A stretch of 64,000 nt of DNA from Lepeophtheirus salmonis (taxonomy: Eukaryota; Arthropoda; Copepoda; Siphonostomatoida; Caligidae): positions 16,804,805 to 16,868,804 of the forward strand of contig NC_052132.2 of assembly GCF_016086655.4 (NCBI RefSeq), in the 5' to 3' direction. The notes below the pieces were generated by a model. The model was not told where the DNA came from, ran no database searches, and saw only the letters and a program-made list of their open reading frames with translations. Made by a program: the position numbers and the translations under genes. This document shows, one piece after another, positions 47,223 through 58,134 of the stretch. Each line of letters begins with the position of its first letter. The stretch's first letter is position 1.

Positions 47223-47268
47223 TCCAGCATTGCTCAGAGTTATTAAGTTTTGATGAACAGACACAGAG
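47223..47268 (+). repeat. Dispersed repeat family B
   Basis: TCCAGCATTGCTCAGAGTTA then TTAAGTTTTGATGAACAGAC. It matches 13927 and 22730 in the same orientation. It falls inside a 93-codon frame, which is therefore not a gene. Confidence 0.6.
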
Positions 47269-47367
47269 ATTAGGTTTAATCAAACGAAAGTTGCATTATT
47301 TTGAATTGATTTTTATAATTAATATTTTTCCACATCCATAATTGTTCATCTCCTTGGCAATTCATAC

Positions 47368-47620
47368 TTAAATGACAATGAACTCGATGATTTCCAATAT
47401 TTCATCCCAATTTTTGACAATTGGCCTTCCATCTTTGATATCAAAGTTTCCGGAATAGAGTCGACAGCACCAAATTACAACATCATTGCCTGTTACAGTG
47501 TCCGAAATATAAACTATATTCGCATTTTGAGCCGCCTGGCTTTTTTGATACCCTTTATCAAAGAAAAACTGTATAATATGGCTACATTTCTCGTTTTTGT
47601 TGTAGCCATTGGTCAAACAA
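47368..47620 (-). pseudogene. Mariner transposase, N-terminal (SETMAR/Hsmar-like) fragment
   Basis: The minus-strand frame reads FFFDKGYQKSQAAQNANIVY, then ISDTVTGNDVVIWCCRLYSG, NFDIKDG and RPIVKNWDEILEIIE. This matches the first helix-turn-helix of mariner transposases of the irritans/Hsmar kind (F..GK.A.QAA..I..VYGEDAVS...AQ.WF.RFRSGNFDVKD). An insertion or frameshift breaks the second helix, since VS..T.Q.WF is altered to VTGNDVVIWCC. No downstream catalytic region follows, so the copy is truncated. The C-terminal half of a mariner of similar type lies far away at 58135-58590. Confidence 0.7.
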
Positions 47621-47879
47621 TACTGAGTCAGAATATCAGAAAACTGTCCCTAAAGTTTTTTTAGTAGGAAAACTGATGATTTACTACGCTAAATATATGT
47701 ATTTATGGTGACAAGCACTGATAGCACGTTCCATACAGATGAAGAATAATTAATCATAGGTATATAATATATGTGCAAGATGAACAGGTTAATAAAAAAA
47801 GTTATTAGAATATACTTTTTGAGCAGAAAAAGATGACCCCGAACGTTAGAATATCACGGACGTAAATAAACAATAAAGT

Positions 47880-48850
47880 AACATCAAACGTCAGAGCACT
47901 GTCAGTTAAAATACCCACATTTTATACCAAACGACCAGCTGAGCGCCAGTTTTGGACCAAAGGTATAACGGTAGAATAGACAAAGTATGAACACGTCTAC
48001 TTGTGTATAGTTGATATTACAGCTTCTCGAGTTGCACCTCGGATAAAAGATCCTCAGAAAGACCCATATTCTACAATTAAAAGTTGCTTTCTTGACAATT
48101 AAAAGCTTTCAAATAGTGAGAAGCTCGAGGTGTTTCTTAATATTGGGGATTTGGTCGAGCGTACATCATAGGCATCGTTAAACAAAATGATAAATCTTAA
48201 ACACTCCGAAAAACTCCCAAGAAAGTCAGAAATAGTCGGAATGGGCTGTCAAATATTCACTTCTCTACTCTTGCTTAAAATATACGACAAAATTTCTCAG
48301 AAAAACTATTTGTCGATACTGGGGTGGAAATTACTGTAATTCCTTCTAATGCATCAAAAGATAAAAACCATTCTTCTTTTAAATGCTACTAAAGGTTCAT
48401 CAATTCCGGCGTACGAACGTGTTCAACTAAAAATTTGAATTAATGACCGTGTTTCTCAGTGCTTCATTTAGGCTCGTTAGGCCTGGTTTTCTCTGTGCCT
48501 TTGACCTCTTCCGTCATATAGTCGTCGATGCCTCGGATTTCACATCACTTCCTTGTAAAAAAAATCGAATATATCAAAATCCCCTCATCTTTTTTCGATA
48601 AATATTGCTTCTGATAATTACAGTAAACTTTAGTCAGAGTGATTGATATTATTAATTCTGATTTTTCAACAAAGAAACCAAAATACAGCATTGTTCACAG
48701 CATCGAGGATAACTGGATCATCTCTTTACACTAAGGCTCGTCGGCTTTCCGCAGAAAAATAAAAATAGAAAGCGTAGAATTTCTTCAAATGGAAACACTA
48801 TGCATTATCCGACGTTCAAATATTATTACTGGGACTAGCATAGAGTTAAA
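47880..48850 (+). pseudogene. Ty3/gypsy LTR retrotransposon fragment (gag, protease, RT start)
   Basis: Gag-like sequence covers about 47912-48260: IPTFYTKRPAE, QFWTKGITVE, TKYEHVYLCIVDITASRVAP, RIKDP, and LSNSEKLEVFLNIGDLVERT. It is followed by a retropepsin active site, LFVDTGVEITVIPSNAS, at 48307-48357. Further on, KIKIESVEFLQMETLCIIRR near 48753-48815 matches the start of gypsy reverse transcriptase (PEKLxIAKAEFxxMxxLGIIRxS). The order gag-PR-RT fits Ty3/gypsy. Stops and frameshifts are frequent and the RT catalytic box, RNase H, integrase and LTRs are not seen. It is slightly richer in GC than its flanks. Confidence 0.8.
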
Positions 48851-49575
48851 CTACATATCAACCTATTTTATAAAAGTTAAAAATCAATTCACGTACATGG
48901 ATGATCTTTTAAAATGAATTTAATCTAAAGGCTTCCTTTTTTTTCATTTCTCATGGGTGCAATTCAATTGCATCTTTTTTACAAAATAGAAAAAAAGTCC
49001 TTTTTTTAACAACTGACTGCAATATAAAATAAAGTGGATATTTTTTTAAATAATAAACTATCTAATTTATCGTTCTCTTTCTTTCCTGGATTATAGATAC
49101 TTTTAATTTCATGACAATAGCTGCTAAATAACTTTAACTTGAAAGAGTTGCATGACTTTAATTTTCACGACTTTGTTATTTATTGAATTAAGCCTCTAAC
49201 AATTTATGTATGTATTCAAAAAATGTCAAATATTTTTGTTTTATCAGCAAAAAAATGTAGGTATGTGATTCCTTTGGGCTAAAGGTTATAATGTCCACAT
49301 ATTTAGTGTAGATAATGGGGACCCAAAACTTCCAGTATCATTTAATTTAAGTCATATCACTATTAATTTTAATTACAAAGTTTAATTACGCCACCAAACG
49401 ACAGCTAAAACAAAAATGTGATGTGGTAATGGGAAGGAATGCTAATTTATGAAAATAAGCAAATTAAATTTTAGCCCAACTTTTCTTGTGACAACATAGC
49501 TTAGTATTATTTTAGTGAAAAGATTCAAATCTGGACTAGATAGAGGCTAAAAGTTGTTGCTTCAATAGCTATATA
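48851..49575. other. No gene seen
   Basis: AT-rich, between the gypsy fragment and the next transposon. No LTR recognised. Confidence 0.5.
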
Positions 49576-50419
49576 GGGGGAGGACTCAAAAATTAGAAAA
49601 ATTTTAAAGCCTTTTCCACTTCTCCATATTTTTATTTTGTGCCAAACTTTTGAAGCAAAATATGGTAATTCAATGTTTTTGAATACTTTTTATCAATATG
49701 TCCCCCTCCATTCTGAATTATGGCTTCAATACGGGGACGACCTAACGCACATGCCGCCTTGATGAAGTCCAAAGACAAATTGTTCCTCTCCTCCGTAATC
49801 ATAGCTTTCAGGGCATCGACATTCAGGTGAGAAGTTTCGTTTGTCCTACACTCCAAGACACACCAAACAACGAAGTCTAGTGTGTTCATGTAGGGCAAGG
49901 ATGAAGGGTAAAAGGCAGCTATGCTGTCCTGACAGAAGTGCTTCACCTTCTTGGACATGTGTGCCACCGTCGTTGGTAAACACATAGGTGTTCCTGGGAA
50001 GCGTGCTCTTCAACTATAGTAAGACGGGGTAACTGAGGATTTGGTTTCTGTTGTCCTTCTCAATTATGTCCTTGACCATGCAACAAACTCGGCACTCTTC
50101 GTCCCGTTATGGCCTCGGCTTCCAGGCTTCTTGTAGACCGTAACGGAGTTTGTCATCGCCTTCCTGGTGTCGTAGACGTTGGCCAAGGGTACGTTGACAA
50201 TGGCCAAGTTCTTCTTGAGATCGACTTGTGCGCGGAGGCTATCGCACACCCTCTGCCGTTTTGCTTGTTGCTTGGACATTTTTGATCACACGAAAACAGA
50301 CATCAAATTGAAGCTTTTTGTCAGTTCTTTCGAATGAAGCCAAGTACAAAAATGTCTGACTTTTCCAACTGAGGCTATACAACCTCAAAGATGATTCTAA
50401 TTTTTAAGCCATCCCCCTG
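49576..50419 (-). mobile_element. Core-deleted Tc1/mariner-type element with both TIRs
   Basis: TIRs are clear: GGGGGAGGACTCAAAAATTA at 49576-49595, and at 50391-50419 the reverse of CAGGGGGATGGCTTAAAAAT with TAGAATCAT. TA flanks both ends (49574-49575 and 50420-50421). On the minus strand the N-terminus starts at 50279 (MSKQQAKRQRVCDSLRAQVD, then NVPLANVYDTRKAMT, KPGSRGHNGTKSAEFVAW). After a short decayed linker it goes directly to AHMSKKVKHFCQDSIAAFYP, TLDFVVWCVLECRTNETS, LNVDALKAMITEE and RPRIEAIIQNGGGHID (ending 49632). The part from the linker to just before HTSKK, holding the first two catalytic acids, is missing. The third Asp is kept (LDF). Total length is 844 bp, compared with about 1.3 kb for intact relatives. 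Confidence 0.88.
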
Positions 50420-50421
50420 TA

Positions 50422-52054
50422 TAAATGAGTTTCACACCACTTTTGTATTATATTGGACCTGTGAGAGGGAAAACCATTATTTTAAAAGGTCCATATATCT
50501 TCCTTGAAGTAGGAATTGGTGCTTCAATGAAGAACTTATGCAGGACAGTGCTCATGTACTGAATATTCTTAATTTTGACCCTGAGAGCACAAAAATAATC
50601 TTACTGGAACAGCGGATGGATCCCTATACAATCATTGACTCTAACTTTTGCTTATAATTAATACATTTTTGAAAAGACTTGATCATTTTATGAGGTTGAA
50701 GAAAACCTCAATAGGAAAACTGTAGCACATTTAAAAACAATGATGGGATTGGGGGGGGATTTTGCACAAATGAATTAAAGACAATACTCGAATTTATCTA
50801 TGACTGCAGAATCCAAAACTGATTTTTCTCTTTGTCATCTGAATTCTGAAATATCTGTGATTTCAATAATTCGGGACTATTATCGTTCAAAGTCATTTTT
50901 TACCCTTAAAACAATCCCTAAATTAAAAGTTGGATTAATAAAACTTATGTAAAAGTGTTTTGTATGATTAAAATGGGCTCTTATTGATTCTGAACTTTTT
51001 TTCTGAACTCAACATATTTCCATTTTAAGCTAAAAAATGATAGAAAATAACACTCTTCGTTAGACCCTTATAACTTTGAATATTACATAGTGATGAAGAA
51101 TATCATAGCTTATATAATAGAAAAATATTCAATGTATATTTTTAATAAATACCTATTTAAAAAATATACATCTCCAAGGTTTTTTGTACCAATTTGCTGT
51201 GATCCCATTTTTTATTGGGGTCAATAATATCATGATATTTTTTATAAATTCACTACGTCATGCCTCTTAAATGGAAGAAACTAGGTAATCGAAGGAAGAG
51301 ATTTATCATTCACCTCAAGAGATGTTCGAATTTAGATTCCGAGTTCCACGTGGAATGACAAGAGGTGAATTTATCTAAGGAAAACTAGCAGACCTCGTAA
51401 GGAAGTAGGGTGAACTCCTGTCTTGGTAATGAGATACCTGGATCGTATCAATCAAGCGATCCATTCACTATGAGTAGAGAATTTTAATACTTCAAAATGG
51501 AATCACTTAAAAAATACAAAATGAAACAAAATCGTTTGAGATTCATAATTTTTTTAAAGATATTTTTTTTAAATTATACATAGAATATTATGTCACTGCT
51601 TTACGGATATTGAGGTGGCAAGCAATGTTGGCATCTTTTGCCTTTGTTGTTCATGGGATATGATTATAAAATCTAATGTTTTGAATTGAACGTAAATCAA
51701 AAGATGCGACTCCTGGCTCTCTGTAGAAAGGAAAAATAATCAAAATGTGGTATTATACACTTAAATATTAAAATTGTCTTAAATTTTTTGCAAAAGCTGT
51801 TGAAATAATATATTACTGTGTACCTTTCTCTACTCTCAAATTTTAATAGAGTGTGTAAGTGTAGGAATAATAATTGAATCATTAATTACTCACTTTGTAA
51901 TTTGAAACCTGGATTTATGTTCCTTCCTCATACATAGTCTACACAGTAATATGAGCTGAACAGTGTTATGAGCAATGAAATTAATTTGTAAATTTCAATA
52001 GACCAAAAAACCCCGTAATTAATATAAACTCATAATTAATAAACAAATTTTGAT
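50422..52054. other. No gene recognised; one GC-richer patch
   Basis: Mostly AT-rich. At 51250-51480 a less AT-rich patch has a frame MFEFRFRVPRGMTRGEFI, then GKLADLVRK, which looks protein-like but is unassigned. A G-run lies at 50749-50757. Confidence 0.4.
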
Positions 52055-52200
52055 AGTTACATATGATGTATGGGACGTCAATGCAAAAACAAACTACAAA
52101 GGGTTTCTTCTAAATTACATGTGGATTACATTTGTATTCTTTGACAATTAATAGTCGATTTCAATCAAAAAACTATTCTTATCAACCCTTTGGGTATGTT
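52055..52200. repeat. Solo arm of the long-TIR element
   Basis: CATATGATGTATGGGACGTC, AAACTACAAAGGGTTTCTTC, ATGTGGATTACATTTGTATT, TCGATTTCAATCAAAAAACT and ATCAACCCTTT are collinear with the right arm at 2821-2959. The other arm is not seen nearby, so this is a truncated element or a solo end. Confidence 0.6.
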
Positions 52201-52283
52201 GCAAATTGGACGGAGAGTTTTGCCAAAATTAATCGTCATAGTAAAAGAATAAAAAATTAATATATTAGATGGAAAAGGGTACG

Positions 52284-52345
52284 CCAGAGATGCCCAAACT
52301 GTGGCCTGGAATACCGTATTGTGGCCTCCTTAATGTTTAAGTAGG
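52284..52345. repeat. hAT-end-like sequence
   Basis: CAGAGATGCCCAAACTGTGG, then CCTGGAATACCG and TGTGGCCTCC. The CAGRGGTGCCCAAAC...TGGCC style is common at ends of hAT elements. No inverted partner or 8 bp duplication was found. Confidence 0.3.
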
Positions 52346-53149
52346 GCTCACTACTCTTTCTCTCTCCAAATGGATTTTTTTACCAAAATTTGCCACAATA
52401 TGATCAAAACGTGTAGAACACGCATTACGTACAAATATTGAAAAATATTTGTCAAATAACGGAGCTATTGGGCAAATTATCGCTCCTGAAAAAAGAGAAA
52501 AAAATAATTTTTTTGATCAATTTATGCAGTGGAATAAAATTTATAATTTCTTCAAAAAAACCAAAGCCCCTCTTAAAGTATAATTTTACGTACGTTTCTA
52601 AGCGTGACTTCTGTTCTGTAGCCCATTAAATTATTTCAAGTGGCAATGCCACCCATTTTATTAAAGGGTCGAACATACCCGCATAGCCACATAATGAAAT
52701 GCCGAAATTCCCCGAATGGAGTATTTAGATGACACATGGATTATATTAAGTTGATGTACTTAAAAATACCCAAGATTGAAACTTTTTATTAATAACAAAG
52801 GTAATAGTGTACTCTAAGCAGGTCATTTTCATGACTTTAGTTTCAATTTATTTAACTTCATACAACCGGTACTCTTCTAGTAATAATTAAAAAACATTCG
52901 TTGAAGGATAAGGATCCGTAGAGCAATTTTAAGAGAGAAAAATAATTATAACTTATTTTATTTTGTTTATCACATATACATACATACGTACGTATAAGTA
53001 AAAGTTAGCTAGTTAAGAATGCATTGCTGTTTACCACAGTACTTACATACATTATAAAATAGTACAGATATTTATACATTACAAAACTATACTATCATAC
53101 GACAAAGAACACGACCCCACAAAAGGTTATATAAGAGCAATGGGAATCT
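52346..53149. other. No gene seen
   Basis: AT-rich; a run of ACATACATACGTACGTATA near 52977-52998 is a simple repeat. Confidence 0.5.
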
Positions 53150-54610
53150 CTTAATACCGTGTTCTGCACTTTGGGGCTCTTTCACGCATTGCATTTGTAT
53201 TTTTCCATTGCTCAGATGGGCTAAAATGGCCCAAGGCATGAACAAGTGAGTTCATGTTATGACAAAAAGTTTGACACTCTTTTGTATTGGTTCCTTCAAC
53301 ATGTGAGGTGTATGTTTCATTCTTTAGTATTTCCTGTATCTGTTGCAATAAACTACAAAGAAGAACTCACCCACCACAAGGCACTCCAACGCATAAGTGC
53401 TTTTGACTTTCAGTACCACTCTTAGCCATCCCAGGTGCACTGGAGAAAATGTATTATTCTTTATCTAGACTGCGTTGCTTGCACTTGTATGTAGAGGTCA
53501 AGGGGAGTGATGCTCAACACTACTTGTATTCCTGTTGCTGTGGATCGGAGGGTATGAGTTATGCTCAAGAGTGGAATTTCTCTAAATAATGGTCAATTTT
53601 CTTATACCACCTTTCTTTGCAATAACGGTGTGCCCCCATGCAAGACACTCATAGTGAATAATGGGTCTGAATATGACTTCGTAGAGCCAAAGAACTTTAT
53701 CTGAGATTAACAACTAGTTTTGCCCTATGGCCTTTGTCATATTCCATATACGTGAACACCTTTCAGCTTTTTCTTTCAGGTGTTCGGTCCAAGTGAGTCT
53801 TTGATCAAAAACCACACCTAGGTACTTCATTTATGTTGTATATTTAATAAGTTTTCCATCCATGTATAATTATGGAAATTATTTAGATCTTAGTTTATAT
53901 GCTTTAGAGAAGACTATAGCACTTGATTTTGATGGATTGCAGGTGAGACCATTTGTTTTCCCCATTCCAGAACCAAATTTATACCATCCAGCATCCCACT
54001 AGCATGTTTACCACTTTTTAATAGATAGATATAATCTGCACAACCTTTTTTAAACTTGGTCAAGATGGTATCCATAATTATATTCCACACTAATGGAGAT
54101 AAAACTCCCTCTTGAGACTACCACGCGTTAGATTGACGTTAATTTTTACACCTTTTAATCCTGTGCAATTCTTTCTAGTCCTTTAAGGATGTAATTTTTG
54201 AGGGTGATCGATCTAAATGATTTTGCTGAGCTGTAGTTGTCTTTAACCGATTACAGCAAGAATAGAACTTTCATTTCCTGACAGTCCTTGGTGTATAGCC
54301 AGTGCTGAGAAAAAAACCGTAGTCTCAGAGTTGTAGTAGATGAAGTCGTCTCCAAGTTGTTGTAGTACAACTGGCTTAATTCCATCTGGTTCTGAACTTT
54401 TAAATGATCCGAAGGAGTTGAATGATTCTTTGACCCTATTAACTTCCACAAAGTCAGTGTAAAAATTGGTTTCTCAAAATGGTCTATCAAAGGTGGTATT
54501 GATTCTTCAGTCAGGGAAATGAGTTTCCATTAGTATTTGCAAGGATTGAGCAGGTGAGGGGGCGTACCCCTTATCTGTTTTGAGGAGACCAATTGAGTGA
54601 AACATAACAC
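53150..54610 (-). pseudogene. Second non-LTR retrotransposon, reverse transcriptase pseudogene
   Basis: Reading leftward: SPAQSLQILMETHFPD near 54560-54510 is a pre-RT segment. It is followed by NSFGSFKSSEPDGIKPVVLQ then QLGDDFI (about 54415-54335), SSILAVIG, SAKSFRSITLKNYILKGLER, and after stops SQEGVLSPLVWNIIMDTILT (54115-54055). The catalytic box is damaged: GCADYIYLLKSGKHASGMLD replaces a YADDxxLL sequence. LVLEWGKQMVS and the YLGV-like zone follow. The thumb end reads GIQVVLSITPLDLYIQVQAT near 53530-53470. A further frame, MQQIQEILKNETYTSHVEGT, lies at 53151-53348. It differs in sequence from the LINE at 17740, so it is another family. It is inactive and truncated at 5'. Confidence 0.8.
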
Positions 54611-55426
54611 ATAAAAATTGCTTACTTTTAAAGGATTTTTCTTTACAAATTAAAATATTAGTCTTAGCGAACATGACATCGTGGCATATAATTTTATAAA
54701 TATATATCCAATTACTTGTATTGATTATTATAATTGTTTGTAGATTTTTTTCATAAAAGTATGTTATATAAATGCATAGATACTTATGTTTTACAAATTA
54801 TTCAATAAAGAAATTTGCATAGATTTTTCCGTTCAAGCATAAAAATAAAAAATGTTTAGTTTACTAAATTTTGTATTTACTTACAAGTGAAACATTTAAA
54901 AAGAAACAGACGTATTTATGCAAATTAAAAAAAATATTAAAATATTTACTTTTCTTGAATTTGACTTAAAGAATATGATAATAATTATCATATATTATGA
55001 AGAGAATTATTATTATTTTAATTTTATATATAGACATCCAAGGATATTAGATTTAACTATGTTACCGCACGATGTGCCAATATCCAGTTTCCATACAATA
55101 ATTTCAAAATACAAATGAATACATTTTATATGTACCTACAAACCCCGACGAGCGGCTACACAAATTACTACATAGATAGACAATAGTTCTATAGTTGAAC
55201 CATTTTTTAGGGGTCAAGTCTTTTGTTGTAGCAATCTGAAGATTATTTTTTATATTGTTAATCTTTTTTCAATAACTTTATACTTTTTAAACTTTACTTT
55301 ATAGAAATTTCTAGAAAATTTTAAAGTTACAACATAAGGGGGAAAATAATATTAAAAAGGAAGAAGATATGTGTGCGTAAACACACCAGTGAACCAACAT
55401 TTATTCTTTCATTCTTAGGGAGAGAA
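54611..55426. other. No gene seen
   Basis: AT-rich; the 66-codon frame at 54918-55118 has no domain. Confidence 0.5.
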
Positions 55427-55530
55427 TATCTAAGTATAAAGTATAACTATAAATGTGTATGCTCATGAATGACGGTCTAGTAACTCTCAGGATTTGATGG
55501 GGAGTTATAAACAGTGATGTTGATCGGTTG
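55427..55530 (-). repeat. Dispersed repeat family F
   Basis: ATCTAAGTATAAAGTATAAC, TGTGTATGCTCATGAATGAC, then TAACTCTCAGGATTTGATGG and GGAGTTATAAA match 589-660 and 11160-11245. Confidence 0.5.
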
Positions 55531-55689
55531 AATTATTCCTCCTTGGTTTTTTTTTTCTTTTTTTAGTTGCCAATCTTAACTGTGATTTTTCTTTTTCTAA
55601 GCCGATATTATTATGTATTTCCTTTCCTTATATTTACAAGCTAACATTGAGATATGCTAAACAGGATTGAACTTTTTTTTTTGTCCTCC

Positions 55690-55935
55690 TAAATACCAGA
55701 GAATATCCTTGAGGATTTGTTGTGGAGTTATTTAGAAATTCCTTGACGGAATTAAAGTAAAATTGAGGATCAATATCTGAGTAATTCTTGTTGATGACCT
55801 ACTTTGTTTTCTTCTCCCCCTTCCCTGTTGTCGCAGCTGCTTGTAGCTGATATGAGTTTAGCTTCATGTCAGCTAAACTGCTTTCTCAAAACATTCTTCA
55901 AATGGTCAAGGATACCATGTTTTTTGCTTTTTTTT
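55690..55935 (-). repeat. Dispersed repeat family A, near complete
   Basis: GAGGATTTGTTGTGGAGTTA, TTGAGGATCAATATCTGAGT, CGCAGCTGCTTGTAGCTGAT, CATGTCAGCTAAACTGCTTT, ACATTCTTCAAATGGTCAAG and GATACCATGTTTTTT are the family A blocks in reverse order. Confidence 0.7.
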
Positions 55936-55989
55936 TTTTAGTATGCTCAAAATGCTAACGATTAGCATCACAGTTCTATGTACATATAT

Positions 55990-56215
55990 ACCGTTGAAAG
56001 ACTCCGAGTAGAATTGAACATCGACAACAGAGTAATTTCAGCTTATGCCCTTGCTTGATAAGGAGGGGCATTTCTGTGTTGTTGTTTTTTTGCTACCAGC
56101 TACACGAAAAAAGCAAGAAAACAACAACAAAAAACAGGTCATGACAGCTAGGCAACTCTATGCTCAAACATTCTTTAAATTGTCAAGATTACCATGTTAA
56201 TTTTCGATTTATCTT
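55990..56215 (-). repeat. Dispersed repeat family A, near complete
   Basis: GACTCCGAGTAGAATTGAAC, ATCGACAACAGAGTAATTTC, GTCATGACAGCTAGGCAACT, AAACATTCTTTAAATTGTCA and GATTACCATGTTAATTTTCG. It sits 55 bp after the previous copy in the same orientation, a second example of paired A copies. Confidence 0.7.
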
Positions 56216-56456
56216 GATAAAAAAAAGAAATGCTTAAAATATCTCTCTTAACGAATTACTAAATAATACAACACATGGATGAAAAGACAAAGGCTTAACT
56301 CATATACGGTGCTATTTTTTCAAAATTAAATGACAATCAGTGTTTTTATTTTGGGAATTATTGTGCAAATTGTGATGCTACTTTTGTTTAAAAAAATAAC
56401 AGCGGGTTTCAAATTCTTGCAATCATTCCCAAAAATAGAGATATTCTCCTGTCAGG

Positions 56457-57490
56457 ATGAAAATGGACTCCCTGTGGTATAAAGAGGAATCATTATATAA
56501 AGAAAATCAGAGCTTCAATGCTTTTCTCCGAGGTTTCAATGAACCTACTCATTGTCTTAAGAACTTAGTTAAGAAAGTTGGAATACTTACAAAGACTTGG
56601 CAAATTCTAAACATTTTCTCTCCTTTGAAAAGCATAGAACTAGAAAACGAAAAATTTATTTTTAAAGATACATTGAATAACTTAGAAGAAAAAGTAAAAG
56701 TGGTTCTTCTTTTGGATGGCCGGGGCAAACTATTTCATCTCAAATTGATAACTTCTTCAAGCAGCAAAAGTACTTTGCTTTAAAGCTTTTTCAAAATATA
56801 CCAAAGTTCCAATAACCGAGTTGTCTGGAATATTTGACGACACCAATGAATTGGAATGTGAAAGAGACTTTGATTTGTTGTTTAATATCTGTAACACCGA
56901 AATTGGGTTTACCAATGAAGATACCAATCACAATACTACTCATTACTACATTGGTGGGCTGAATACTAGGTCGGTCTCAAAAAAAAAAGCGTGTTCCAGC
57001 TCCAAGAATCTTTTAATTAAAGAAAGTTCCTTCGTTGTCAATAATATTCAAGCTACCACTGAAGAAGAAGCTGATAATACAGTTCAATTGAGTTGATTAA
57101 TAGAGGAGGACTCATTACCCCTTCGAATGTACTCTTTTTGTCAATTGCTACATAAACAACTTCCTAAGTGGCATTTTGAAGAGCTGAGATTAAATCCAAA
57201 AGTTTTCCAACACTTCATTGCTACTAGTATTTTCAATTGTTCAGTGATCCAAAGAATTAATGGCGATGAAAGTGCATTCTCACTTGTAGATAAAAAAAAT
57301 GTAAATCTGATTACTAGTACCAGGATTTATTGAGTAAGATTTCTTACAAAGTGTTCAATGTCAATATTAGGAACTTTTTAGTTCAAGAAATGATCAAAAT
57401 CGTTCAAGTCTGAAGCGGATAAAAGAATCAACATCATATCAACGAATAAAAATTGCTTCATTATCATCTGTGTCTTCCGAAAATAAACTT
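56457..57490 (+). pseudogene. Possible P-element/THAP9-like transposase C-terminal remnant
   Basis: Three successive frames look like one broken protein. The first (56457-56783) reads QSFNAFLRGFNEPTHCLKNL, then IFKDTLNNLEEKVK. The second (56821-57096) reads HYYIGGLNTRSVSKKKACSS then SKNLLIKES. The third (57127-57333) reads WHFEELRLNPKVFQHFIATS. P-element and THAP9 transposases have an F-x-K/T-xxNxL segment, then a YxxGY...S....C..C..LL block and a C-terminal helical tail in this order. The YYIGG...SVSKKKACSSSKNLL block is the best match, with one Cys changed to Ser. I do not see a THAP zinc finger upstream. An unknown host-derived protein is the alternative. Confidence 0.4.
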
Positions 57491-58134
57491 TATATGAATA
57501 TTCTTGATAGCCCCATCTAAATCCTAAAAATACATTCCACATGTTTAATTTACTATTTAATATTTGTTACTCATTTTTCATATCATTGATAATGCATGAT
57601 TATTCTTACGTTGTATTGAAAGTTCTCAATATAAGGGGCTCTATAAAAAAAAATACTGCTCAATTGGATCATATTTGGTTATTCATAAATTTTTGATGAT
57701 ATTTCAGCACCATCGACTTAAAAGGTAAAAAATCGGTGGCTATCCCAGTCTATAGCAACCCTTGTTTATGGCATACATAGAAATAATTAAATGTATTACC
57801 CACATTGCTGTGTTGGTATGAATATTATCCCATTACTGTCCTGATGTAAATTTTATAGTTAATTGTGCTTTTTTATATAATATTTTCAACTTTTGAAGGG
57901 CTCCAAGAAACCAAACCTGGTTTAAGAGCTCACCTGTACTAAGCAGTCTCTATTTCAGTTTCCCTCACCTCACCGCTGAACATAAATTAGACTTTATACT
58001 ATTTAGATTGGAAAAAAAGTAATTCCGTATTTCTACTCCCTTTTTTTAACTAAGTATATCTTTTTCATTATTGATCATATCGGATCATACGGTAAATTTT
58101 GTAACGGTGGGATTGTATAGTACAAACGTATTTT
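57491..58134. other. No gene seen
   Basis: AT-rich spacer. A GC-richer scrap at 57895-57985 (CTCCAAGAAACCAAACCTGG, TTTCCCTCACCTCACCGC) is not assigned. Confidence 0.45.

Noticed and set aside
47060..47341. 93-codon plus-strand frame
   Set aside because: It runs through a family B repeat copy and is hydrophobic and AT-driven.
49632..49985. The longest minus-strand frame (117 codons beginning MCLPTTVAHMSKK) as a host gene
   Set aside because: It is the C-terminal part of a Tc1/mariner transposase within a TIR-bounded, core-deleted element.
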